DNA of 64,000 bases, taken from NCBI GenBank assembly GCA_033439265.1, contig JAVTVX010000031.1, positions 13,615,001-13,679,000 on the forward strand, given 5' to 3'. The notes beneath the pieces were generated by a model, which was not told the origin of the DNA, did no database searches, and worked only from the letters and a program-made list of their open reading frames with translations. The position numbers were made by a program, and so were the translations under genes. Of the stretch, positions 36,241 to 51,622 are shown one piece after another. Each line of letters starts with the position of its first letter. The first letter of the stretch is position 1. This stretch comes from Dillenia suffruticosa (taxonomy: Eukaryota > Streptophyta > Magnoliopsida > Dilleniales > Dilleniaceae).

Positions 36241-36414
36241 CTCGTCACGCCTACTTAAAGCACCCAGCCCTGCCTCCGTCCATGCTTGTCGGCTGGGACG
36301 AAATCGTAGACGACTGTAAGCGTCCCCTCTTCATGGTTCATCGGGTTGGTTTCTCTCATTTTCTTCGATCTCTTTCTAACTGTCTTTGTCTTTCTCTCTG
36401 AAACCAGTGAAGAG

Positions 36415-38727
<2,313 letters not shown>

Positions 38728-40299
38728 ACGTCTTAGGTTGTCATCCTTTGTGAAATTAAATCTAAGCTACAGTCTTTAAACCTCATTCCTGTATTTTTGG
38801 TTTAATTGTGGATTGTTCTTTTTCCTTTTCTTCTAGGATACAATAGCATTTTCAGCTAATTGTGTCACTAAATATACTTGAGATTGTTTGTCCTGTGTTT
38901 TTCTTGCACATTCTATACTACATTATGTTTTACATTTGAGTGTATCATGGGCTTAATTGGGAAATTTTTTGATTTTATTTTTTTAATTATAATTTATTTT
39001 ATTAAAATAAAAATTTTCTATTTTTAATCAAGTTACAAGAGGCGTTAGTAGGTGTGCCTTAACCAGACCCAGATGATAGAGCACTTGTTTAAGCCTAGGC
39101 CCAGAAATGAACGGGGTACTCCTGTCTACCTATTCAAGTTTTGGGTGTGGGCCACGTGACCTTATCTTTGACGAAGGATTTCTCGCAGAAAACAGAGAGA
39201 GAGAGGACGGAATGCCGGGGGTCATAAATGCTGCGTTCGGATAACTTCTTAGTTCTGTCTCTCCCACTGCGATTCTGCGTTTAACATTATAATATTTTAG
39301 GGTTCTTTTGTCTAATATTAAGTTCCTTATAATTTTTTTTTTTTACTTATATAAGTTGAAAATAGTTTATTAATTTTATTTTCAAAATCACTTGTTCTGT
39401 TAAATTGAGTAAAAACATGGAATTAAAAATATCATGCACGTGGTTAATTATTGACATGAAAAGGGTACGTGAGATAATAAAATATCAACGGGGTAATTTA
39501 ATTAATTTATATGTCAAAAAAAGCAGAATTTATAAGCTACATAAAAAAGCTTGGTGGAGAATTTATTTATTTTTTTTAACTGCTTAAAAGCTATAAAAAT
39601 GAGCATTTTATTTTTAATACTTATGAACCTTCGTTGATCTGGTGATTGAATTTTGGTATTCCTTAAATAAGGTATTAGATTAATCGAATTAATCAAACCT
39701 AATATGATTATCGAATATCGCTGATTTATAAAAGAAAATAAATTTATAACTAACATATCTTAAAAAGTTTATAAGTTTATTTAAATAGTCTCTTAATTTA
39801 ATCCCAAGTGGCACAAGTGCCCAAAATTATGTTCTCGAAATAAGAATGGAGTGTTCTCCAAATTATTTGTTACATATTTGCAGATATAATTTTATATAAT
39901 GTTGCTATTAAAACTCCCACCATTGATAGACATGTTGATGTAACCATTGCAGACTCATTCCATCATTGTGGATGTAACCCTAGCTTAAAAAAGGAGGGGT
40001 TTTCTTCGGTCATGCTTGTTCTGTGAGCCATAGCCATATGAGAGTTATGCCTTTTTCGTAGTGAATTTTTTCTCGATTTGCCCATAATGGTTTTCAAGTT
40101 TACAAATGGTAAGAAAGAACCTTGAAAATACTACAAGTCCAGTTAAAAAAAAAAAAAAACACTGCGAATCCTGCACTCATCTGCGTTATGCGTTATGCGA
40201 GGAGCTTATTGGATATGCGAACGGGTCAGCACCTTGGATGTAATAACCTCTGGAAATATAAAATTCTCTTTGGGCATAATAATAATAATAATAATAATA
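38728..40299. other. RPL32 3' region and intergenic DNA
   Basis: The first 200 bases are probably the RPL32 3' untranslated region and terminator. The rest is AT-rich with no recognised gene. An ATA/ATT microsatellite (TAA repeats, 40277-40301) and a poly-A run at 40146-40160 lie just before the second hAT copy. Confidence 0.5.
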
Positions 40300-41004
40300 A
40301 TTTTCATTATTACTACATTCTCTCTTTCTCCACAATCTCCGCAACAAAATCTCTCTCTCTCACATCTACATTCTCTCAATATTACTACATTCTCTCAATT
40401 TTCATTAATTTTCAATTATTATTTTCTTTGTATTACCATTTTTTATATCATTTCTATCATTTTCTACACCATTACCTACACCATTTCCATCAATTTGTAT
40501 ACCATTTCATCACCTTATACACCATTTTCATTTTCTCCATTATCTACATTTCCACAATTATTTATATTTCCACCAATTTCTACACCATTTCTATTCTCTT
40601 ATACCACATTACCTATACCATTTTTTATACCATTTCCATCAATTTCTACACCATTTCTACACCATTTCTATTCTCTTATACCACATTACCTACACCATTT
40701 TTTATACCATTTCCATCAATTTCTACACTATTTCATCACCTTATATCTCATTATCTACATTGATCAAGATTTGACAAGATTTCAAGATTGGGAGCTCATT
40801 CAAGATTTTACGAAAAACAATTGTGATATTCGTCAAATCGGTACATTTAATTTTTTTTGCATATTTATTTTTTTACATATTTATTTTTTTTGCATTTGCA
40901 TTACATTTGAATTACATTTTTAAAACATTTAATCTTAAATTTCCTTTAAAAAATTATATCGTATATATTATTTTAAAAATTTTAATCTTAATTTTTTTTA
41001 TAAA

Positions 41005-43024
41005 ATGGCCGGAATACACTTTTCACAATCTTTTCAACAATCTCCTCTTCCTCCATTTTTTAAATTTCCGATTATATAGATATTGAAACTTTTTTGGAAG
41101 AAACTGAATATAGTAACACTGAATCTAACACAACATAAATTAAAAAAATGATTTTAATATATGGACATTTTTTGAAAGGAAAAATGATGAACAAAAAAAC
41201 AATTTGTAAAATTTGTTATCAAAAATATAAATTTTTAAAAGGTTGGGGGGTAGGCACACTTAAGAGACAATTAATAATCATCCAGATAAATTATCACAAA
41301 CAAAACAAACACAAATTTCTACAGGGAGAGGTAATATAACTGGTACATTCAAATATAATTCAAATAAAGAAAAAATTGGACAAATAGAATGGCTAGCAAG
41401 AAAAGAATTACCACTTAGTATAGTTGCATATCCTGTATTTGAGGAATATGTACAAAAATATTTACAATCCGTTTATAAAAAAAGTAGTAAAAAATCCGGT
41501 AGGAGGAGATCATTAGATAGATATCAGGAATTAAAAAATGGTATACTTATACAATTTATGACTAGTCAATGTAAATTTTCATTATTTTCGGAAAGTTGGA
41601 AAAGTGAACATAAAAAAGAATATTATATTGTAGTAACATGTTATTAGATAAATAATTCATAGTTTTTAGAAAAAAAAATTTTAGCTTTTCAACGTTGGGA
41701 ATTTCCACATTCCGGTGCACATATAGTTAGAATAATTTCAAATGTTGTTTATGATTATGGAATAAGTGATAGAATTTTTTCTATTTCATTTGATAATGTT
41801 TCGGCTAATACTACTGTAGTTAATAGTTTAAAAAATTCTTTAAAAACAATTTTAAATGGAACTTTTTTTCATATTAGATTTGCATGTCATATAATTAATT
41901 TATATGTTAAGGATGGTTTAGCAATGAGAGAACTATTTTTACAACCTATTCGCGATTTAATTCATCAAATAAGAAATTCAGATGTAAAAACTCAAAAAAT
42001 GAGATAATTATGTATTTTATATAACAAAAAATATAAAAAATTTAAAATGGAATGTGACACTAGATGGAATTCAACATATGACATGTTATAAGGTGTTCTT
42101 CCTTTTCAAAATATTTTAATTGAATTTGCAAATTCAAATTACGAATATGGTTTTATTGATAATACCGCTTTTGAATTTGCGTCTACACTTACAAAATTAT
42201 TGGAAATTTTTTATTTATGTACAAATTTATTTTCTGGATATTATTATCCAACTACTCATTTAATGTTATCAAATTTTTGTAAAATTATTTATATATTTAA
42301 TGAATTTGAAAATGAAGAAAGATTTGGTGAAACTGTTCTTTCAATGAAAACAAAAATTTTAAAATATTATGAAGAAATTCCAATTTTATATTTAGTTGCA
42401 AGTGTATTAGATCCACGTGTTAAGGTTGAAGGTGCTGAAATGTTAATAGATTGTTTTGCACAAAATTTTCCATCAGAAATGTCTATTAACCCATATTTTT
42501 TAAAACAACAAATATCTCATACTTTACAATCAATATTTGAATTATATGAAAATAAAATTAATAATTTAAATACTAATAATATAGTTAGTAGTAGTAGTAG
42601 TAGTAGTATTCAATCATCTTCATTTTCATTTAATCCCTTACACATGTTAGGAAAAAAATAAAGAAGTTCTTTATCATTATTTAATAAATTACTTTTATAT
42701 AAACAAACACCTAGATTAAAAGGTTTTGATGATATAGATTTATATGATATATTAGGTTGGTGGAAAAATAATGTATCGTATTATCCAATTTTGGCCCAAG
42801 TGGCTAAAGATGTACTAACCCCTTCGGTATCCACAGTACCATCCGAAAGTGTTTTTAGTGGAGGTGGTCGAGTATTAACCGAAAAACGTACAAATTTAGC
42901 GGACGACACTTTAGAATCTTTAATTTGCATTAAAAATTAGAAGGATGCAGAAAAAAGAATGCAAAAAATTATCAAAGTCTCGGAAAATAATGAACAAGAA
43001 GTAGAAGAAAAAGAAGAAGAATAA
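41005..43024 (+). pseudogene. hAT transposase relic
   Basis: It aligns along its whole length with the intact 674-aa transposase, from ATGGCCGGAATACAC to the acidic Glu tail. Several in-frame stops and at least one frame change interrupt it. For example, TAG replaces a codon near 41646 in the part after the first catalytic motif, and the reading changes near 41080. The longest remaining open piece is 42200-42661. The order BED finger, SWKSEHKKE, RRSLDR, HMLGKK and STVPSESVFSGGG is still visible at the nucleotide level. A pseudogene of a plain DNA transposon. Confidence 0.92.
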
Positions 43025-43356
43025 TAATAATAATAATATTTTTCTTTTGTTTAAAAGTCATTTTAAATAGAAAACAAAATCAAAGTGATGTAAAAATCAA
43101 AATAATGTAAAAAAAATAGTGGATTTTAAAATCCAAGTGATGAGTTTGGTAGTGGACGTACACCGAATTCGGTAGAACCACTCTAAAAATCTTGTGTCTT
43201 TAATTTTTAATTAAAAGTGAATTATAAAAAATGAATTAAAAAAAAAACAAAGTTAAAAAAAATGAAGTTATAAAATTAAAATGGAATTAAAAAATAGAGA
43301 TACAAAAAAAATTTAGAAAAATGCAATAGAAAAGAAAAAGAAAAAAAAAAGGGCGA

Positions 43357-43517
43357 ACCTGGCCCGGCCCGGCCCGGAACCGCCTGTTCCGGTTCAGTGG
43401 GCCGGGCCGGTTCCACACGTTTAAAATTGGGAACCGGCCCGGACTGGCTTAGGAACTGCTGCCGGCCTGGCCCGCGGTTCCTTAAATCAACCTTAAACCG
43501 GCCCGGTTACTTGGCTG
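43357..43517. repeat. GC-rich subterminal array of hAT copy 2
   Basis: CCCGGCCCGG, GGTTCCGG and GAACCGG words, corresponding to the left array of the whole copy in reverse orientation. Confidence 0.85.
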
Positions 43518-44560
43518 ATTTTATTTAATGAAAATTTCTTCGTCACTTCTATCGTATGAGTTGCACAAAATCGGCTATTAGGATCTGCAATGGATCTTTG
43601 ATAGAATTTCACTGAGTTAAAGTGAATTCAAATAAAAAATCATTTAATTTATTTAGATTAATAGAATAAAAACAAAGGAATAAAATTTTAGATTATAGGA
43701 TTGCTCAAATCCAAATGAATACATGATTTTCTGAAATTTATCTGTAAATTTTTTTATTCCAAATTCAATTCTAATTTTTCAATGCAAACCAACCTCAACC
43801 TAATTCTATAAATCTTGATCATCTATTTATGATTTTTATAATACAGAGAATTGAGGCCATTTGAAATGTTAAACTGGTTTTATTCTAATTTTGCTTGCAA
43901 TATTTCTAAATATATAATGTTATAGTATGAATCGTACAAAATTGGTTGTTAGAATTTTTTTTTTTTTGTTATATAAGAATTTGAATCTGAGATCACTAGG
44001 TTGAGGGAGAGGGTTTGTACCACTAGACTGTTATTTTGGGGACATTGGTTATTAGAATCTTGCTACAAAGAATTAATACAAATTTATTATAATCTCAAGA
44101 GTTCTTTGATTTATTTTTTCACGCAATGATCTTGATAATTTATGATATTTTTTAATGTCAAATCGATCTCATATTTATAAATGTATGTACAATGTAAATG
44201 TAAATAAACAAGTACATTGTGAGACTTCTCAAAGAAACTGTTGGCCTGTGCCACCAAAATTCTTACTGCGTATGATTCTTGGATTCCAGCATGAGCCAGA
44301 TGATAACAAAAGAGTATATTGAAGAAAATGTTAAAAGTCTAAGCAACAAGAAGGTAGCGAACAGTTAGAAGATTAGTACTCAAATCTTAGATATTTATTC
44401 AGACCTCATCAAACATATTGATAACTCTGTGTAGTCATCTCATCACAACCCACGGTGATTGAAGGGGAGGTATGAGGCCAGTACGAAAAAATGACAATAG
44501 TAATAAAATAAAAATGGAAAATTCCTCGAAAAATTTTCCACATCAATCTTTTTCTTCTTT
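43518..44560. other. Intergenic DNA
   Basis: AT-rich with no recognised gene. A short block near 43975-44035 (GAGATCACTAGGTTGAGGGA, then GTACCACTAGACTGTTAT) has the wording of a common small plant repeat, but I cannot name it. Confidence 0.45.
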
Positions 44561-44615
44561 TTTTCTTATTGAGAAGAGTTGTTTATTTCAATGACAAAAA
44601 AGATGGAAAAAGCGC

Positions 44616-45212
44616 TTATATAAGCTCTCCATCTGGTAAAATTCCCAACTCCTGGAGCACGCCAGCGCATTCTGGGAGGGATTCCTTCTTCATGAAGAAA
44701 AGAGGGTTGGCTTCGCGGGCATCGGAGATCATGCCGCTGTTGGCCGCAAGGCTGATCCTGGCACGGTTTCCGCCCCAGCTAATGCCCAACTCATTACAAT
44801 CATCTCTGGGGCTCTCCTTTAGCACAATTTCACAGATATCCTCCTCATGGTCTCCATGAACAGGAATGCGGTATTTGCCGTCCTTATCAGTTTTAGCTTC
44901 TCTGGTCATGGTAATTACCTCAGTGGTCCTGTTCTTGCACTCCAATTGCACCTTAGCATCTACAGCAAACAGAACAATGGAGTAAAATCAGGGCAGTTTA
45001 TAGACATATAGCATTCCTCAAAAGGTTAAAAACAAATAAAAAGCACCTGGGAGAGCATCGCTGACTCTGGTGAGGAAGCGGATACGGCAAGTGTCACAGT
45101 AGACTTGGCCCTCAACGTGGAACTTTGGTTCCTCGGCCTTGGCGGTGGCAATGCAGGACAGGACACAGAGGGCAGTGGCAAGGAGGATGACAGATTGCAC
45201 TGACTTGGCCAT
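44616..45212 (-). CDS. Pollen Ole e 1-like secreted protein
   Basis: Two exons (45212-45047 and 44959-44616) with GT/AG borders give 169 aa. The family is extracellular: some members are major pollen allergens, others are wall or extensin-related proteins of various tissues. Residues 1-26 form a signal peptide (MAKSVQSVILLATALCVLSC, then IATAKA). The family signature EGQVYCDTCR is at 34-43. Further cysteines are in LECKN, DICEI, DDCNE and PECAG, giving the six-Cys pattern expected for three disulfides. NRT at 65-67 is a possible N-glycosylation site. The length is slightly longer than Ole e 1 itself. A TATA box lies about 50 bases upstream. Which organ expresses it cannot be told. Confidence 0.93.
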
Positions 45213-45260
45213 TTTTTTCCTGCCTTATTATGTTCCGCAGTTAAACGCCTGGGGGTCTTG

Positions 45261-45269
45261 CTTTTATAG
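45261..45269 (-). promoter_or_regulatory. TATA box of the Ole e 1-like gene
   Basis: CTATAAAAG on the minus strand, about 50 bases before the ATG, which leaves a short leader of about 20-25 bases. Confidence 0.75.
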
Positions 45270-46655
45270 GAGCTCAGGTAGGAATTTCTTTGGGAGGGTT
45301 TTTAGGCTTGGGAACTTAGGTGTGTGGTTATTATTTTTTAGGCTTGGCACCGACTTGAACTCTCCCCCTTTTCCGGCTAAACTCGTCTAAATTAAGATCA
45401 AATAGCCATCTGGCTCTTATTCCTCGGTTGTCTACCCTCCTTAAAACTCTCTCTCTCTGATAACAACCTCAGACCCTTTAGCTAAAAGTGGTATTCAGGA
45501 AGGCATAACCAGTGAATGAGATAACATCAACTTGGTGTTAACTGAGCTGTAATATTATGAAATAACCATACTTAGTAAATTATTATTATTTTTTTAGGCT
45601 CTTTTTTCTTGAACAGTTTCGTAATCAAAACAAATATTCTAGTAGTTATTATTACCGATTGAGTGTATTTGTGATGTGTTAATAATACGATGCAATGTCT
45701 CCTTAGGCCGATTACCAAATAGCTCTCTTTCTCCCCTCTTGTTTTCTTACTTGCTCTCTAAATTAAAATTTTTGCCAAGACACTATATATGTTGTAAATT
45801 TAGCCTGCCGATCTCGACAAGGAGCAGTTCAAAGTAGTTCAACCAAGAGGCGGCCGACTGATATTCCGGTGTATGCCAAAGTCCCCACTTCCTTCTTCAA
45901 TTTTATATACTTCTCTTTGCTATTCCTATTATATACATAATATATAAATCCTATTGAATTCTAAGGGATTACATATTAAAAGGATACTGTGATATTTTCA
46001 CAGATTCTGGTTTACTGTTGCTTTCGAATTTATATCTAACAATTTTAAGAATTATTTTCAAATACCCATCATCAAAATTCACAACATCCTAACCACCAAA
46101 ACTCAAATAGCAAAATTAGGGATTTTTTTTTTTTTAATCTAGAAAAGCACTTTGCGTTATGGGGCCTATCACGGCAGCCCAATTAACATTTTCATTGACG
46201 TGGTGTTTGTGTGGCCAATTTCTTCACATCCCTTGTGTTGTTGTACCTCACACATTCCTTGTTCAACTGTGCGAAATCTGTGACTATGCCCATGTGGGAA
46301 TTCATGCGTTTTGTAGCTGAATTTTGGATTTTTTTTCTTAACATTGAAAGCTGGTTCTTTAACTGCTATGGCTTGTTGGGTTGCAAACAGTGTTTTTTTT
46401 TTTTTTTTATTAACGTCCACCACGTCCACCCTCCTCTTATTCTCGTACTAAGTCGGGAATCACTTTGTACATCGGATGACCCCTTTGGGATTTTCTCTCG
46501 TTTGTAAGCCAAGGTAGAGGTGAATTTTTTTCAATGTTTGGCATTTCTACTGCATTAACTGATCTAAAGCCAGACCTGAATACCGATGCTAAAATAAATG
46601 GAGCATTGGATGCATGGTAATAAAGACATACAATTCTTACTTTATCTAAGGAATT
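45270..46655. other. Intergenic DNA
   Basis: The upstream region of the Ole e 1-like gene and AT-rich spacer. Poly-T runs at 46121-46135 and 46390-46408. No gene recognised; short frames lack similarity. Confidence 0.5.
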
Positions 46656-46659
46656 GCGC

Positions 46660-49400
46660 AATATGTGTTATCCTTATAAGAAAAGTCAAATCATAATAAA
46701 AAGAGATACAATAAAAAATCTGATTACAAATCTAAACAAAATAATAACCCACATTCTGGTTTGTATCGGAAGGCCAATGCATCATGTTGCAATAAAAGAT
46801 TTAAAAATGACAATAGAGTGAGAAATGAAGGTACCAAAAGCGAATTTGGTTGAAGGAGATGAAATTATTGCCATGATCTGTTTCAGGCCCTTCTTGTGGC
46901 CAATGTGAAAGAAAGGGTGATAGACTCTGATGTTACAAGGCATATTTGTGCTGATAAAGATATTTTTTCTTCTTGTGGGAGATAGAAGAATAGACTTTGG
47001 TTTCATATGCCTAATATTAGGACTAATTTCATTTCTGTATTATTATTAGGTAAATATGGGTAAAAGTGTCATTTGAATCTAACAAAATTATAATAACTAG
47101 AAATAATGTGTTTATGGGGAAAGACTATTATAATTAGGGTCTTTTTTGTACTTAATGCTTCCGAAGTTTGTAATGAAATTGTATCTTCTTCTGCTTATTT
47201 GGTTAATTCGTTTGATGTAAGACCAAGACATGTTAATTCTATTACATTAAAAAAATGTCATCTGTTGGTTTAATTTATGCAAAATTAAATAAATGTCAAG
47301 TATATGTTGAATTAAAATTAATCAAAAAAAATACGTTTTTTAGTTAATAGAGAGACTGAATTAATCTAATTTAGATTGATTTAGGTGATTTAAAACAAAC
47401 CATGACATGACAAGAGGTGGTAAAAAATATTATGATGATTTTTCTAAATTTACTAAAGTCTATTTACTTAAACATAAAGTTGAAAATTTTGATAAGTTTT
47501 TATTGTACAAAGCTAGAGTGGAGAATCAATTGAATAAAAGTATTAAAAGAGTTAAATCGGATAAATGTGATAAATATATTTTTTTTAATGAATTTTGTGA
47601 AAAAAGGAATTATTCATAAAATAACTCTACCTTATTAACAAAATAACTTTACCTTATTTATCTGAATATAACGGAGTAACTAAAAGAAAAAAAAATAGAA
47701 CTCTAAAAGAAATGATGAATACTTTACTTGTCAGTACTAATGCATTGGATAGTCTTTGGGATGAAACTATTTTATCTACCTATCATTTACAAAATAAAAT
47801 TTCACACAAGAAAACTAGTAAGACACCTTATGTGCTATGGAAAGGCTTCGAACCTTAAATGTTTAAAAGTGTGATAGTGTCTTGTTAAAATAATGTTTTC
47901 TGATCCTAAGAAAAGTAAAATATGAATAAAAATATCTGATTGCATGTTTATTTGTTATATTGTACATAGTATAATATATAGGTTTCTTATATTGAAAAGT
48001 GATGTATTTGATTATAATACTATTATTGAAACTAAAACATTGAGTTCTTGGAATATATTTTTCCATTTAAAATCAAAAAATGTATCTCTCGTTTCTGAGA
48101 TTCAAAATGAATATGAAAAATTTGATAAAATATTATTATGCGAAGGTTTTTCTATTATTGAGGTAGATAAATGTATTTACAATAAAGTTATTAATAATGA
48201 TCATGTAATTATTTATTTATATAGGGATAATGTACTCATCTTTTGTACTTCTCTTGATATTATACATAAATTTAGAAATTTCTTATTTCAAAATTTGATA
48301 TGAAATATATGAGTGAAACAAATGTTATTTTAGGTTCTAAAAACATAAGAATGGATGATAATGCAATTTTATTTTAAAAATATTATGTGGAAAACTTTTA
48401 AGAAAGTTTAAACACTTTGATGACAAATCCGTGAGCACCTCTTATGATTCCAACACTCAGTTAAAGAAAAATAAAAAAGATCCTATGATTCAATCAGAGT
48501 ATGCACAAATCATTGGAAGTCTAATAGATCCTATGATTCAATCAGAGTATGCACAAATCATTGGAAGTCTAATACTTCTAATGAATTTCTCTCGACATGA
48601 CATAGCTTATACTGTGTATAAGTTCAATAGATATATAAACAATCCTAATAATAACCATTGGATTGCATTACTCATAATAATGAAATATTTGAGAGGTACC
48701 ATGAACTATAGTATTTTATATAGTGGATTTCTTATTGTATTAGAAGAATATAGTAATACTGTCTGGATCTTAGATTAAGAAGTGATAAAATTTACTAATG
48801 GTTTTGTATTCACCCTTGATGGGTGTGCTATAACTTGGAAATCAGCCAAACAAATAATTATTACAGATCTACTATGAAATCTTAATTTATAGTTTTGGAG
48901 TTGATTGGAAATAAGGTAGAGTGATTGGGAAATTTCTTAGCAAGTATTCTGTTAAGTGTTAAACCAGCACCATGCATTGTGATTACCGAGTGGCAAATTG
49001 ATATTGTTAAAAGGCAAAGCCTTTAATGGTAAAAATAAAGATATTCATCTAAGATATAATGTGATTAAACAGTTACAGAAAGATGGAATAATATTGCTTA
49101 TATGAAGTTAGAAGTGAATTTGGCCACCAAAACTTTAGAAAGCTAATATATGAAACATTGAGGGAATGAGATTTAAGCCAATTCGAGAACAATAGCAATG
49201 GTAATCCAACCTTTGTGATTAGAGATCCCATGAATAAGGTTCATATGAGTAATGACAAGTCATTATTACTTATGCTAATATCAATATATTTGTCCATTCC
49301 TTTGTTGTGAGTAAGTGCTTGATTGGATTATTGGAGAGATTGATTTAATACTCATAATGATTTTTATATCCTTTATGGGTGGTGTACATCATTGCAAATA
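46660..49400 (+). mobile_element. Ty1/copia fossil
   Basis: Plus-strand pieces in family order: a protease-like part with the HIC motif (about 46840-47130), an integrase core part (DDFSKFTKVYLLKHKVENFD near 47430), integrase C-terminal wording (TLKEMMNTLLVSTNALDSLW near 47700), a reverse transcriptase part (about 47960-48300) and an RNase H part (EYAQIIGSLILLMNFSRHDI near 48550). It is heavily broken, well over ten breaks. No LTRs could be paired, so the borders are approximate. It is older than the gypsy element. Confidence 0.8.
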
Positions 49401-49849
49401 TACACTTTGATGAAATCACCTATATGAAGTGATAATATTTTTATGAAATTTGGGCATAATTTCTAAAGCATTCACGAAATACTAGGCACACGCATGACCT
49501 TGTAGTGCAAAACTCTGTTGAATGGTAACCATTGTGGAGTATAATATGATTAGTAAAATAGGACTTATTGGTTCATAAAAACTTTAAACTTCACCGATTA
49601 CTCAATAAAAAATGTTTTATTTTTCTGGATCTGGCTCATAGTAACAAAGACATCAAGTACAAAAGATCATATGCTTATGCTGCACAGCAGAATGGGGTTG
49701 TTTGAGAGAAAGTACTAACATTTGCTTAATATTTCAGAGCATTACCTTTCCAAGTATCCTCAACATGCTCTTTTATTCTTTTTTTCCCGGGGGGGGGGGG
49801 CGTTGGTTGGGGAGCAATTCTTACTATAATTTATATTATCAACAGAACT

Positions 49850-50113
49850 TCATCTGTGATTTTGAAAGGAAAGACCCTGTTTGAACTTCTTTCTAACAAA
49901 ATTCCTACTAATACTCATCTAAGGACCTTTGGTTGCTATGCTCTTCCTCATCTTTTAGTCTTTAATGAAAAAAGGTTGATTTTAGAGCCAAAAAATAATT
50001 TTTTTTGGGTATCCCCAAGGTTTCAAAGGAACTCTATGACTTGGAAACCAAATCTATCCTCATTTCAACCGAGATCTTATTTCATGAAACAAACTTTCTT
50101 TCAACCTCTATGA
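49850..50113 (+). mobile_element. Second copia fragment
   Basis: An integrase C-terminal piece ([20 protein letters not shown], then [11 protein letters not shown]) on the plus strand. It overlaps in family position with part of the preceding fossil, so it is a separate fragment. No LTRs seen. Confidence 0.7.
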
Positions 50114-50840
50114 TTAATCAGAGGTCTCAAATTCGTACGTTAGGAATGACGAAAAAAGATTTTAAGCATACAAATTCTTAATATGAGTTCTACAGTATTA
50201 GAACCGGATTAGTTAGATAAAACTCAGATACCGGTGATAAAAATCTTATATATATATATAAAGTACAAGATAGGAAATAGCGGTACGAGTATAATTTAAA
50301 TAATTATAGCTTCAAAAATTTTTATAATTAAAATTAGAAAAGATGGCATCCAAACACTTGCGGTTTAAATAAAACTCGATGGGAACGACTTTCCTGTCCC
50401 AAACTTCCATTGATCTTTTAAAATCCTGCATTAATATGGTGCCGATACCTCATCTTTTAAAAGTTAATTTTTAATAGGAAAATTTATTAATTTAATATCT
50501 TGTTTATAATTATCATTAACAAATTTTTTTTTCAGAATTTTTCTAAATATCTTATGTTTTTCCATAAAAATTATTTTATAATCAAATTTTATTATATTAA
50601 AATAAATTTAAGTTGATGTCAAAGGGCATCTAAAAATATCACATGGCTAATTTTGTTATTTTGCCGGGTCAATAAATTGATTATTTTTTTAATCCAAATA
50701 ATTTACGAGAATCCATTTTTCATCACAATTCCATCTTGGACACGCGTCGACACGGGACCCCATCTTAACGTGTGGCGCAGACCAAGCATTTGACTGCCCA
50801 ATCTCCTCCACTTTTTCACTCACACCCTCGGCTTAAGCTA
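50114..50840. other. Intergenic DNA upstream of NDHN
   Basis: AT-rich up to about 50720, then more even composition with ACACGCGTCGACACGGGACC and AACGTGTGGCGC, which contain ACGTG-type cores. These are candidate promoter elements only. Confidence 0.4.
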
Positions 50841-50841
50841 A

Positions 50842-50843
<2 letters not shown>

Positions 50844-50873
<30 letters not shown>
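50844..50873 (+). repeat. (CT)n microsatellite in the NDHN leader
   Basis: About 15 CT units shortly before a donor-like AGAAAG/GTATGC at about 50907. Pyrimidine-rich leaders of this kind are common in plant nuclear genes for chloroplast proteins. A leader intron would run to the acceptor TTTTCTGCAG near 51598. Confidence 0.7.
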
Positions 50874-50874
<1 letters not shown>

Positions 50875-51622
50875 ATTCCAGCAGGCTCTGTAAGTTAAGC
50901 AGAAAGGTATGCTCTTTTTTTTTTTTTGGGTTTCATTGACAATGTTACTTTTAGATTGTGATGACCATTGATTGATTTTATTTCCTGCAAAAATAAAAAA
51001 AAAAGGTCTCTCTAAACTCAGGTAGGGATACATTCATGGAGGATGATCAGAGATTCATAATACTTGTTTCTATCCCACCCACTGGATAAATTGCATGTGT
51101 AGAATAACTGGGTTTGTATTATTTATAACCATATAGTTAAAAAAAGTGTAAATTTAAGCACCCCAGCACAAGCTTAGCTCCACATACTTTAGTGTTCTTT
51201 TTTATTGTTATTATTATTTTTTTCCAATTTTGCTGTATCAGTGTATCTCTTTCCTGAGATTGTTTTGTTATAATTTAGAATTATGTATTAAAATCATGGA
51301 AATAATTTCTCTAACTAAATTAATGTAAGAATCCTCGAATTTCAGTCATACTAAATTTTGTAATAAAGAGAATCTCGTGTACTAAGTTGTCCTTTGAATT
51401 GTGGTCTCCCTCAATTTTTCATATTATGATTAATTATTGTATATTTTTCTTACACTCTGCACCCAAAAAAAAAAAAAAAAATTCCCTCCCCCTCGGATAC
51501 GTTTTTGGACAACTTTTTATCCTCAATTTTTGGTGCAATCAGCTAAAGAAAATACCAAGTAAGCTAACTAGGATAGGATCTTCTTTCTTTTTCTGCAGTG
51601 GAGTCCACCTTTAGTCAAGAGA

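Larger units (their letters stand above)
40300..43517 (+). mobile_element. hAT DNA transposon, decayed second copy
   Basis: Same family as 17324-21182 but in the opposite orientation. Similarity begins near 40300-40330 (CAACAAAATCTCTCTCTC) and runs through the tandem-repeat leader, the transposase relic and the downstream AT tail. It then crosses a GC-rich array (about 43357-43500) to the end GGTTACTTGGCTG at 43517. The last 20 bases match the left end of the whole copy at 17 of 20 positions. The other terminus and its GC-rich array are missing, so no target duplication can be recognised. It cannot encode its own transposase. Confidence 0.9.
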
